Below are positions 1 through 9,700 of a stretch of DNA of 64,000 nucleotides, piece after piece (position 1 is the stretch's first letter; the number at the start of each line of letters is the position of its first letter). Under the pieces are notes generated by a model. It searched no databases, was not told the DNA's origin, and saw nothing but the letters and a program-made list of their open reading frames with translations. Origin of the DNA: Chrysaora quinquecirrha (taxonomy: Eukaryota; Cnidaria; Scyphozoa; Semaeostomeae; Pelagiidae). The position numbers and the translations under genes were made by a program. The stretch is from the NCBI GenBank assembly GCA_014526335.1, contig JACTAT010000009.1, positions 496,001 to 560,000 on the forward strand, written 5' to 3'.

Positions 1-880
1 CGTGAAACTCCGCTGTCCATATTCGACCCTGGTATCGGCCTTGTCTATTCGCAATTTGATTAGCTGTTCAAACAATAGAAATTTAAGTGACGTCACAGTT
101 CAAAATTTCACACCAAAATAGGCCGAAAACTATGTAAAAAACATCTATAAAAACCAAAAAATGATGCTACATGAGATATTGTATCTTGTCTTACAGTTAT
201 CAATGAAATTCTTTACATTTCCTTTCTAAGAACATCTGCTTTCGGAATCTACATCTTGTTTTTATGCCTAGGCTAAAATTGCCAGTATTTTGGCAGATTT
301 TGTGGCCGGTACCAGGGCCAAAATCGATTTGACGGTTGAGATTCGAGGAAATTCGATTTGGGGCCTGGGGACGAGGTTGATCTATATGTATATTCACTAC
401 GTAAATTCTACTCTTTGCAAACAGCTACTGCAACTTTTGGCATCAAGAACACCATTATATTAAAAATTGAATTGGATCGCCTAATGCTCAAAGTAATTGA
501 GCGAACCTCATTCTCAGATTGCCCTTAAGGAGCGACAACTACGACTCGTGTCCATAAGTCTATGATCTATGAGTTATGTACAACTGCTTTTCGTAGCTAG
601 TTGAGCTGCTCCTTTTGTAGTTGCTCGCGGGAGGCTGCGGGGCCACACATGGGCACAAATTAAGGGGTCTAGGGTGCGACAGTCCTTCTAATTCAAAGCA
701 GCCAGTTCCGGACGCTAATTGATATTATACAATCTCCGTAGCTTCTAGGCTGTACTTAGAAGCTTCTTAGACGTATTGCGGGATAACCTTTTTATACTTA
801 GAATTTTATCTTTACTCTATTACTCTAAAAATTTTATTCATAATCTTATAAACCATCAAAGAAACTTTTTGATGAAGCAG
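1..880. other. Intergenic flank without recognisable gene
   Basis: Both strands were read for exons with splice signals, RNA genes and terminal inverted repeats. Only short chance reading frames were seen. An upstream exon of the secreted-protein gene at 2619-4145 should lie somewhere to the left of 2619, but none could be chosen with confidence here. Confidence 0.5.
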
Positions 881-892
881 AAGGTGTCATTC

Positions 893-972
893 AGGTTGGC
901 GATGGTCATACAGTTTCAATTTTGAACAGCGTGTAAGACAAGGTTGTCTCATCTCACCAATGCTATTTATCC
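893..972 (+). repeat. Non-LTR retrotransposon reverse-transcriptase relic
   Basis: One forward frame reads ...FEQRVRQGCLISPMLF, the conserved (V)RQGCPLSPxLF block of LINE-type reverse transcriptases. The frame is open for only about 25 codons and then runs straight into a SINE-like tail that starts near 973. It is a dead fragment and not a gene. The clade cannot be fixed from so short a piece. Confidence 0.65.
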
Positions 973-1092
973 CAGCCACGCCTAGCCCAGCCACGGTAGC
1001 GTCACGGCCAGGGTCGAGGTCTCGATTAGTTAACCTACTACTGAGATCCTAGCGACTGGCGCTAAAACACCATTTCACCTTCACCTTCACCT
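973..1092 (+). repeat. 5'-truncated SINE (tail part of the copy at 40446-40625)
   Basis: The segment from CCCAGCCACGG through GGCGCTAAAACACC to the TTCACC triplets matches, base for base with scattered changes, the reverse complement of 40446-40560. That other copy has a tRNA-like head which is absent here. The junction with the LINE scrap at 972/973 suggests a joined or nested insertion. Confidence 0.7.
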
Positions 1093-1539
1093 ATTGAACA
1101 TCTGTGGGGAAGCAATAATGCCCCCAGTAGCAGAAAGAATAAGAGACAGGCAAGAAAAAGATCAGATCTCTTGAATTCAATTTGCTATAGCTATTTTGAT
1201 TTTTTTCTAGGTGAATCTGTTACAGAAAGAATCAGTGAGTACTTTAAATTTTTTCAGTAGTGGAAGCAAAGTCAAAGTTACTTTGTGCTTTGCACCTTTG
1301 CCTTTTTCCCCAATGAGAAGGAATGAATCGCGCGGTGTCCTCTAAACTGATCACCAATTTTAAACATATCGAGAACCCTAAGGGGCCCGTACCCGTATCT
1401 GACAGTAAAACTGTATTTTTCAAGAGATAGAGATGAGTTCTATAAGTCAGTTTAGTTCACTGCAAGCTCGTCTTTTTCATTGCATTCATTTTGCTGGAGG
1501 ACCAAAGTTTGAACCTCGGGTTTCTTAATTATTTCATCT
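1093..1539. other. Intergenic, no gene recognised
   Basis: No exon pair, RNA gene or inverted repeat could be supported. A 24-base stretch near 1212-1235 is flanked by AG and GTGAGT and could be a micro-exon, but nothing else supports that reading. Confidence 0.4.
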
Positions 1540-1735
1540 ACCCTATTTCCTCGAATAAGCGTCCTTCCTCGAATCAGCACCTCCTTTGGATTAAGCTGCC
1601 TGTCAGGTTAGTCACTGACACCTCTTAAATAGTGTTTGTGCAAGGTCTTGATGGGTTGAATCAAGAGACACTCATTGCAAGCTACTGCAAAACTTAGTTT
1701 TCGTCACAAGGTTAGCTTATTCATACCTATCGCCC
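1540..1735. repeat. Dispersed repeat, copy 1 (CCTCGAATAAGCGTCC family)
   Basis: The stretch with CCTCGAATAAGCGTCCT, the following GCTG(C/T)C(T/C)(G/A)TCAG and the AGCTACTGCAAAAC...GTCACAA block is repeated in the same order at about 4360-4540. It is a non-coding dispersed element of unknown class; its ends could not be defined. Confidence 0.6.
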
Positions 1736-2618
1736 TTTTCACTTAATCTCCCCGGGCGCTTAATCGAGGGAATACGCGCATTTTTTTAAAAGGAAGTTCG
1801 GCTGAGACCGAGTACTGAAATTTTTCACTGACAGAAAAATTTGAATTCTCAAAGTCTTCATAGCAATTACTTAACTTTTTACTTTGTGTTTCTTTAAAAA
1901 AACCAAGGGGTAAGGGATGATAAATATATACGTACTCTACTTTGTTCCCAAGGATATATGTTGTTGTTGTTGTTAGCACAGCCCGCAACAGATGCCCCAG
2001 ATGCCTTAGGGACCGGTTGCCAAAATTTGGCAGTTTTTGACTTGGAATAATTTGCATAAATTATGTAAATGATTCAAGCCAGCAATGGCCACAGCTCTTT
2101 CAATTCTTTCATTCGGCCGAACGCTATTCTTAATGTAGGCGGAAAAAAATTATATTGTTTGTTCTTAGCCAATCAGAATACAGAAGGGCGAAACCGGTTC
2201 CAGGTTCAAATGGGGCAGCGCAGTGTTCACGTAGAGGTCCTATTTGCCCTGGGTACGAGGTTGATACGTACTTGGCTTCAGTATAGCTGCTTCAAACTCA
2301 TGTGTGCTTTCCATCACTAGTTGTGGTTGAACAACATAAAGTCAAAACAGATGCACACATTCCTTAGCAGTCACCGATCAAGTATTAGGAATTCCTTAAG
2401 TTTTTGCCTATCCGAGTACTACCTTCCTTAAAAAGGCCTTCCTTATAAAAAACTGCGTCTTCGGTTGTTCTGCGAGTTGTCAAAATCTTTAGTGTCTTGA
2501 TGTAGGTTTCTTATAAAAGGGAAATGTTTCTTGCATCTATTTATACGAAGATGATCTCCTGAAAATACAAACATATATGATAACAGTCTTTTTACAATCT
2601 TTGTATTATTTCATTTAG
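1736..2618. other. Intergenic or intronic sequence, short (TTG)n tract
   Basis: Contains a short TTG microsatellite near 1959-1975, which could be the tail of a SINE lying on the minus strand. Otherwise there are only chance frames. If the secreted-protein gene begins upstream, part of this stretch is its intron. Confidence 0.4.
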
Positions 2619-4145
2619 AGTGCACAACAGTCTACATAAAGAAGGCTGGTGTTGGATGTTACAAAGATGGCAAAAATCCAGCACCCCTGCCCGATTTGAT
2701 TTTGACAGACAGAGACCCAGGGCATCCCTCAACAAGCGGGGTAGTGCTAGATTGGGACAACTGGAGCACGTATATGCCTGATCTGATATGCAGATGTGCT
2801 GAGAAAGCTGCATCGATGAAAAGAAAGGTTATTGGTTTGCAGAATTATGGTATGACTAATTAATTTCATTTAAATGTACAGTATACACTTTTTTATAAGA
2901 ATACCTTATTTTTGCCGAGCCTGGCTTATTCTTTTTTTATTTCGAGCCTAAAGATATTCTTAAATAATTCTTAATCGACAATGTTTTAAACTTGTCGATC
3001 GGCCTGAAGATCAAGAGAAATGAGCCAACTCTTTGTCATTTGCCAGTTGGAAGCACGATTTCGACTCCTTCAATCTCATTAAACCAATGTAGTCCTCGCT
3101 AGCATCTGCATATTTAACTCTTTACTATATGTGTGTTTTAAAACCAATAGCGTGAAAATCACATTTTCGTGCCTTGTGGACAAACGCAGAGACATTGCCT
3201 TCATGAAGCTTGAGCATTGGAATATTCTTAAATAATTCTTAAATTTCAGCGATTTTGAGCCTAACTCTTATAGAGTGTATTAAGTGTGTACACGTTTAAT
3301 TTAAGTAAACCTATAATCATGGACAAAATATTGAAACTCCAGCTACGAAAATCATATCTCGGTCTATTTTTATCGAACCCTCGTTTTTCCCAACCCCCTT
3401 TCCCCTGAGGGGGCAAATTTGTAAGGAGACCCGAACATCACTTTCGTTCCAATATATTTTGCCCAAGATTGTGGTACGGGGCCTAGTTCTAGAAGTTTTA
3501 TTTATTTTTTACCCTATTTTAGTACTTAAAGCTTGTTACCGAATACCTTTTCTTCAAAAGCAGTTACCAAATTCTACCAAATACCTCCCGAATAGCCTTT
3601 AGAGCTTTGTCAAAGCTTTCTTTAAATTTTCCTTGATTTTGCAACAGATTTCATGTTACACAAAATGTCGTTCTTTTAATTAAATATTAACAGTAAATAG
3701 GTCGCGAGTTTCGCAGCGTGTAGCCGCTTTTCTCGCACTGGCGACACAACACATTCACTGCATTGTTTTCGCGCGTTTTTCTGAAAATCATCTAGGACTC
3801 AACCTTCTTCCCCTACAATTTGATTGTCGCAGAATCCCAAGTCACAGTATTTGTCGCAGCGTGTAGCCATATCTGGACTTTTCATACAGGACATTTTAAG
3901 GAGTGTCGCGTCGCCAGAACAGGTAAAAAATCGCACGTGTAGCCGTGGCTTAAACTGTATCTGGCATTTTTCATGTTTCAGGTGAGTGTTGGTCAAGTGA
4001 GAAAACAGATACGTACGCTAAAGATGGTGTCGCCAATGAAGATGGATGCAAAACATTCGCCTATGAAAACTGTAAATCAACAGACATAAAATGTGTAGGA
4101 CAAAATTTCAATAACTTTGTATACTTGATTGACGAGACGAGGTAA
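2619..4145 (+). CDS. Secreted Cys-rich protein with cnidarian GECW-type domain, 3' two exons
   Basis: Two exons, 2619-2849 and 3982-4145, join in frame across GT-AG borders (TATG|GTATGA ... TTTCAG|GTGAGT) and end at TAA 4143-4145. The product reads ...GVGCYKDG...PLPDLILTDRD...DWDNWSTYMPDLICRCAEKA...VIGLQNYGECW..., then about 50 more residues with four further cysteines. The layout GCYKD, PLP, a D-W pair, C-x-C-A and (F/G)xQ-x-YGECW is that of a small extracellular module I recognise from many anthozoan predicted proteins; its biochemical role is not known to me. The first exon (start codon and probable signal peptide) must end in phase 1 upstream of 2619 and was not identified. The intron carries two MITEs. 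The exon chain is well supported; the family link rests on pattern memory, not a search. Confidence 0.75.
2886..3277. repeat. MITE, TA-flanked, CACTTTTTTATAAGAA ends
   Basis: Starts CACTTTTTTATAAGAA after TA and ends TTCTTATAGAGTG before TA, so the ends are inverted and flanked by the dinucleotide TA. The inner block (GAGCC...ATTCTTAAATAATTCTTAA near both ends) is also partly inverted. Related in its ends to the elements at 11152-11510 and 35689-36048. Lies in the intron of the secreted-protein gene. Confidence 0.7.
3700..3955. repeat. Inverted repeat with GTGTAGCC ends
   Basis: GTCGC...CAGCGTGTAGCCGC on the left and CGTGTAGCCGTGGCTTAA on the right face each other around GTCGC-rich sequence. 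The same end motif delimits the element at 59815-60254. Located just upstream of the acceptor at 3982. Confidence 0.55.
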
Positions 4146-4359
4146 ACAGCTAGAACAAAAGCTCAATATGGTTGCCAGAAAAGAAAAGATTTCTATTTCG
4201 ATGAGGAAAACGATAACGTACAATTTGTAAGACACTAACTCATGAAAATCTTAGCGAATTTTATCAATCTTCGAAGCTTTAGATTTTGATGCAAAGGGAA
4301 TCAGAACTGTTAAATAGGTACCTTATTCCCTTGAATAAGTTCCCGGGGGGCTTTTCTGG

Positions 4360-4540
4360 AAAATACCGTTATTCCTTGAATAAGCGTCCTACCTCGAATA
4401 AGCGTCCATGTAGATTGAGCTGTCCATCAGATTGCTCCCAGACACTCCTTTGATAGTGCATGTGCAAGCTCCTGATGGGAGGAAGCAAGAAACTTCTTTT
4501 CCTAGTAGCTGCAAAACGTAGTTTTTGTCACAACGTTATT
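4360..4540. repeat. Dispersed repeat, copy 2 (CCTCGAATAAGCGTCC family)
   Basis: Second copy of the element at 1540-1735 in the same orientation, with the same block order. No coding capacity. Confidence 0.6.
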
Positions 4541-4689
4541 ACATTAAAAAATTTTCCTCTGTATTTCTTAATTGCTCCTCCCTGCGACGGGTTTTGATAC
4601 ACCTTTTCAACTAAGGGCCTCGTTTTCAAAAAAATTAAAATTGTGTCACAGAAGCATTTCGACGTCAGATTCGAATTCAGTACCTTTGT

Positions 4690-4910
4690 TTTAATGTTTG
4701 GGCAAATTTTTACGCTTCTAGTCCTTACGATGTTCATTTTATAGCGATTAAAAATTTGAAAAGTTATAAAGGATTTGACCGTGAAAAATGACTGAGGGTT
4801 TCACCCCGAGCGATTTTTCACGGTCAAATCCTTTATACATTTTCCAATCTTTTCGTCGCTATAAAATCAACATCGTAAGGACTAGAATCGTAAAAATTTG
4901 CGACATCACT
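4690..4910. repeat. Long palindrome (foldback MITE)
   Basis: Left arm from about 4694 (AAATTTTTACGCTTCTAGTCC...) is the reverse complement of the right arm up to about 4904 (...GGACTAGAATCGTAAAAATTT), with the centre near 4800 in GACTGAGGGTTTCACCCC. Arms of about 95-105 bases pair almost without gaps. The core AAGG(A/G)(T/C)TTGACCGTGAAAAATGA recurs near 44240 and 61480. Confidence 0.8.
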
Positions 4911-5039
4911 AAAATAGTGCAAGAATGCACCTTTCGCCAGTTATCTTTGCCTCGAAGAGCCTGTCTACTTTTCCCTGAAGTTCAGGTTATCCAGAGCCTC
5001 AATAAGTCAAACTTTCGAAACTCGAACAATGTTCATCAG

Positions 5040-5604
5040 TAGCAATGTTTTACCGTTTGGCCACACAAGTCATTGCTCCACCAGCATCAGTTCTTGGCAA
5101 TGAACATTTTCTGCTTCCGAAAAAACACCACCACACCAAGCATAATAACCCACCACATCAAGCATAATAACCCACCAAAGTAGTGCTTATCCACCCCAGT
5201 ACGCAAAAAACCCCACCACAACAAGCATAATAACCCACCACATCAAGCATAATAACCCACCACAGTACGCAAATTACACCACCAAAGTAGAGCTTATCCA
5301 CCACAGTACGCAAAAAACCCCACCACAGTACGCAAAATACACCACCACAGTAGTGCGTATCCACCACAGTAGTGCGTATAGATTCGCTAGCGTGTGCTTG
5401 AGGAGCAATACTTAACAACGTGGCCAAACGGTAAAAAAAAAATTGTATTTGAGATGAAACATTTGAGCTTTATTTTGTAAACGATGTCTTACCGTTGGAC
5501 CACGTCACAATACATTGTTCCACCTTGGCCAAACGGCAAAACATTTGCTTGACAAGCAAATTTCAAATGTTTGACGAGCAAAGTTTGATTGTTTGGTCAG
5601 GGCC
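5040..5604. repeat. Palindromic MITE (family A), interrupted by a minisatellite
   Basis: Contains the family-A blocks ACCGTTTGGCCAC, TGGCCAAACGG and TTTGCTTGACAAGCAAATTTC and the right end ...GTTTGGTCAGGGCC followed by TAA at 5605-5607. The left end is degenerate. A minisatellite (5127-5395) interrupts it, so it is a nested insertion. Confidence 0.7.
5127..5395. repeat. Minisatellite of CCACCACAGTA / CATCAAGCATAATAAC units
   Basis: Alternating units CCACCACAGTACGCAAA, CACCACATCAAGCATAATAA and CCACAGTAGTGCGTAT repeat about ten times and end in GATTCGCTAGCGTG. The same units occur at 14545-15005 and 61048-61178, so this is a mobile element with an internal tandem array and not a local expansion. 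Confidence 0.8.
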
Positions 5605-5607
5605 TAA

Positions 5608-6436
5608 CTGTACTTCGCTTTAGAATGTTTTTCTTGAATTTCAATTGCCTTTTTGGCCGGTAACAACGTGTAACGATCTTCCTGTATTTGTTAAACAATT
5701 ATTGCCTCTAACTTAGTAAAACATTTTAATGCTATTGTAAACTGTGCTTTATCTATGTATATCTGTTTTTCAGTTTACTTACAATTCCGATTCCTAAATA
5801 TATCTATATCGTAAATGTAAACCTAAATTTAAGGATAAAGAAAATTATTATGGATGGTTTTATTAAAAACTGTAGTTGTTTACTGAGTGTTTCAATTTTT
5901 CTATTGTTTCAATGTTTCAAATTTCAATTCCAAATCTTTTAAGCAATCTGGAAAACACAATTGCTGTTTTCGCCGGAGTGATTCGGGGCGTTTAGAGTTG
6001 TTTGTTCTTTCCATAGATTGATTCAACAATACTGTGCAGATATTGAAAATTGCAGACTGGAGCTTTTATTCAATTTTGAGTTACATGAGTTGTGAGAAAC
6101 TTCTCATTTTAGAAGAATTTAAGAATTGCCGTTTTGCTATATAGACGATGCTCTAAAGCATGCTACCAAGCAGGGTATGGGGCAGCTTTTGACGCGTATG
6201 TGGACCCGCAGCTTGTGCCCCCAGACTGATATTCTAGAACGATTACCCTGGGTACCTATTTATTATTACGCGTTTTGGATGTCTACGCTGAATATAGCGT
6301 GTGTCCCTAGAAAAATCAGAGGAATACAGCCTACAAGAAGGGAACTCGTGAATAAGTGACAGGGTTTCCGGAAAATGCTTCCCTCCAAAAGTCCATAAAT
6401 AAACCAAATTTCTATAGAATTTCTTGCCCCAAAAGT
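5608..6436. other. Intergenic, no gene recognised
   Basis: AT-rich sequence with no supported exon, RNA gene or inverted repeat; it ends just before the uncertain coding patch at 6440-6597. Confidence 0.4.
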
Positions 6437-6439
6437 ATA

Positions 6440-6597
6440 CCATAAAATCGAAAATTTCTTGCAGTAAGTATTATCCTCCTTCCAATTAGGCATATCTACA
6501 TCTCTGACAAAGATACTTCCATCAGCTTTTCTAACACTGTTTACTGATGTTCGATTCCTTAGATTCCAAGTATCCAAAATCCATGATCCGTAAGGTC
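6440..6597 (-). other. Possible minus-strand exon or coding relic
   Basis: On the minus strand an acceptor-like CTTAG at 6598-6602 precedes an open stretch reading PYGSWILDTWNLRNRTSV..., then DGSIFVRDVDMPNWK and TYCKKF. The composition looks protein-like (Trp, Gly and Asp rich, no low complexity), unlike the surrounding chance frames, but I do not recognise the family. It lies only about 175 bases upstream of the ACADVL start codon on the opposite strand, and no partner exon was found. It could be a relic or an exon of an unseen gene. Confidence 0.25.
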
Positions 6598-6771
6598 CTA
6601 AGAAAGTCCTATGAGGTCGCAAGGTTCAGATATGAGAGGCTGTGAAGCCTCAATTTGAAAATTGTGACGTTTCATTATTTGTTTTCATTCATATGAGGCA
6701 TGAGCTTCGACCTTTGGACTCTTTCTAAGTTGCATAAAATCTGGCGAAGAAGGCAGGACTTCGTTTCCAAA

Positions 6772-9700
6772 ATGTTGCGAATGAACTATTTGCGATCCCT
6801 AAACAAAACAGCCACTAGCTGCAGGGCTAGCTCGGTTTCCCGTGATGTAGTTCATCGGACTTCCAGGTAAGAAATGTCTACTTTGCTTACATTAGACTAG
6901 ACACAAACAAACAAGTTGATTTTTAGGCCATGATATATAATGGCCTAGCCAAATCAAGTTGTAATGCAAGTCACGCTTGTCATTCATTGTTAATAAAATA
7001 GGGTAGATGGCTACAATTGTAATATTTTATGCATTATTTTAGGCCAGCAGCAGTCCTGCCTCTTCTTCATAAGAAAGATGCTTCTTCTGTGCCACAAAAG
7101 GTGATTTTTTCTGTTTTTGTACTTTCTTTTACAACACACACATCAGTATGGCACTGAGTTGTTACCGACAACACCCACTCCTTGATCATTCCAACCAGGG
7201 ATGCCTCCGTTCCATCCTTAAAATCCACTGGAGGCCAGGTTGGAAAACTTGCCCCCACTCTCTGACAATGATGCTCGCACCTCTCCAGTTGTTTGACCTA
7301 CTGTCATATCAATTAGCCTATTGTTTTCCCAATCTGCTTGCAATGATGCCTCAGCTGAAACATCTTTGAAAACCATCATGGAGACAACATCGAAGACAAG
7401 AGGGGAAGGAGAAAGAACAGCGAGGCCCCAGCAGCCCAAAGCCCTGATCAGACCTTCACCTGCAGCCGCTGAGGCAGTGGGGTCTGCCTTTTCCACATTG
7501 AACTAGTGAGCTACGAGCAAGCCGCAACCGACAAATGACGTAGTGTCAAAAAATCTTCATTTGCAAAGCCAAGCCATGATGATGATGTTGACAAAACAGT
7601 ATTAACACCAGTCTTGTAAAATGGAAGCTGGTTTTAGCATGTTTCTTAGCATCATCCAACCTCCTATATGCCCAAGATCTTCTGCATACATGGAATGCAC
7701 ATGGTTCCCAGCCCACCTTATCCCACTTGTGATTTTTGAAAATTATTAAACAAGTAATGTAAGTCATTTTCATATTTAAATCTTTAAGGAAGTAAAATCA
7801 TTTGCTATGGGAATCTTCAAAGGAGCTGCTGACGTCCAGAGTGTCTTTCCATTTCCAAATGGTGAGTGGGTGATATCTTGTCTTCTGGGAAATCCTAAAG
7901 TGCCTATGAAATGAAATTTTACATTTCAAATCATCACTGTTTTCTAGTAGTCAACAAAAGAAGCTTCAGTGATACCATTTTCTTTGGATTTGACGCTAAG
8001 GAATCACCTGATATGCACGGCGGAAAGTCAAGTACTTAGTGTTTTTTGTGTGACAAAAAGCATACTATTTGTGATGTCACAGAGTTTGCGATCTCTGCTA
8101 GAAAGTGCAGTCGCTCAAGCGTTGTAGACTGAACATGAAGGTCTCTCACGGAACAACTGTAAAATGTTTCTTCCTGCTAAATTTCTTCCTTTGAAGTAGC
8201 CACTGCATGTGTGCTTCTGTGTTAATGAATCGTGTTGCAAACCTCGTGACGTCACAATTTGCTTTTGCTTGTCACAGCGACCTGTGGTTTTCAAACCTCC
8301 TGGAACAACCCTTCCGTGCAAACTTTCTGGCCACCTATCAATTTTTAGCATTTGGATGTTTCCAAGTTTCCATTTTGACAAGAAAGGTTTCAGTAAAATT
8401 TCATTTCATAGGCATGTTAATAGAGGAGCCCTCAATCAATTAGTTTTTGCAGTTGTTTTATTCAGCAATTAAAGACACCCCATTGTTCAAAGCTTTAGGC
8501 CCTGGCCAAATGATCAAACATTGTTGATCCAACATTTGAAATTTGCTTGTCAAGCAAAATGTTTGACCGTTTGGCCAGGTCTAAAACATTGATTGTCCAA
8601 CATTTTTTGCGTGCGTCAAGCAAAAATTGTTTTTGAACTTTTTCAATTATGTAACTTCATGCCATAAATTTTGCTTATTTCTGCTTGTCAAGCAATGTTT
8701 GATCGTTTGGCCACCTTTCCATGCTTGTTTAACATTTCTGTTGTTTTTGACAAACTGCAACAATTTGCAACATTGTACCAACTAGCAGCATATCTTAGCA
8801 ACAAGGCGTCTGTGCTTGTGCATTAGCAGTAATATCGTGGTTGGACAGCAGTGTTTTGGATGTGGCCAAACGGTCAAAAATTTGCTGTAAAGCAAATTTT
8901 AAATGTTGAACCAACAATGTTTGATTGTTTGGCCAGGGCCTTAAGTTTGTATTTGCTGTATCAATTGATCTGTAAGTAACTGTACTAGACAATGTGTTTT
9001 TAATATGTTTTGTTTCTAGCCCTGTCTGAAGAGCAGTCAGAGTTTGTACAATCATTAGTTGATCCTGTTGACAAGTTCTTTCAGGTATGTAATATAGCAT
9101 GATTTTTACGATCCTCATGAGAGTCTGAATTAGGGACCATATACATTGAGTCTCTAAAAAGTCGAAATTTTTAGATGGTTTTCTTCATCTTATTAGACAA
9201 CCAGCAAATCTAATTAGACACATCGTGAAATTTGAGCAGCGTCTAAGATAATTTGACGCATTTAAGACTTGTAAGAGTTAGATGATTATAGACACAGTTA
9301 GACGTTTTTAGACCATCTTGGTTAATATCCCCAAATGTCAAAAAAGCAAACTTGTACATAATACATTTGGGAAAACAATTTCGTTGAAACACTTGCTTTT
9401 AATTTTACAATTTAGGAAGCCAATGATCCCCTGAAAAATGATGAAACCGAGAAAGTTGCAGACGATACAATGCAAGGATTAAAAGAGATGGGCGCGTTTG
9501 GCCTCCAGGTAAGAGGAGCATGAGTAGATTGTGACAATTTGTAGTTTATCTTTCATTGCTGGCAAAATGGCCCTCTTCATGAACATCACACATTTGCTGG
9601 ACTTTACGCTAAAATTCTGAATAACAATGCAGACTAAATAGCCATTTTAGGTGGTTTCTGTTGTAGTTTTAGAATTGGTGCGAAAAACTCAATTACCTAT

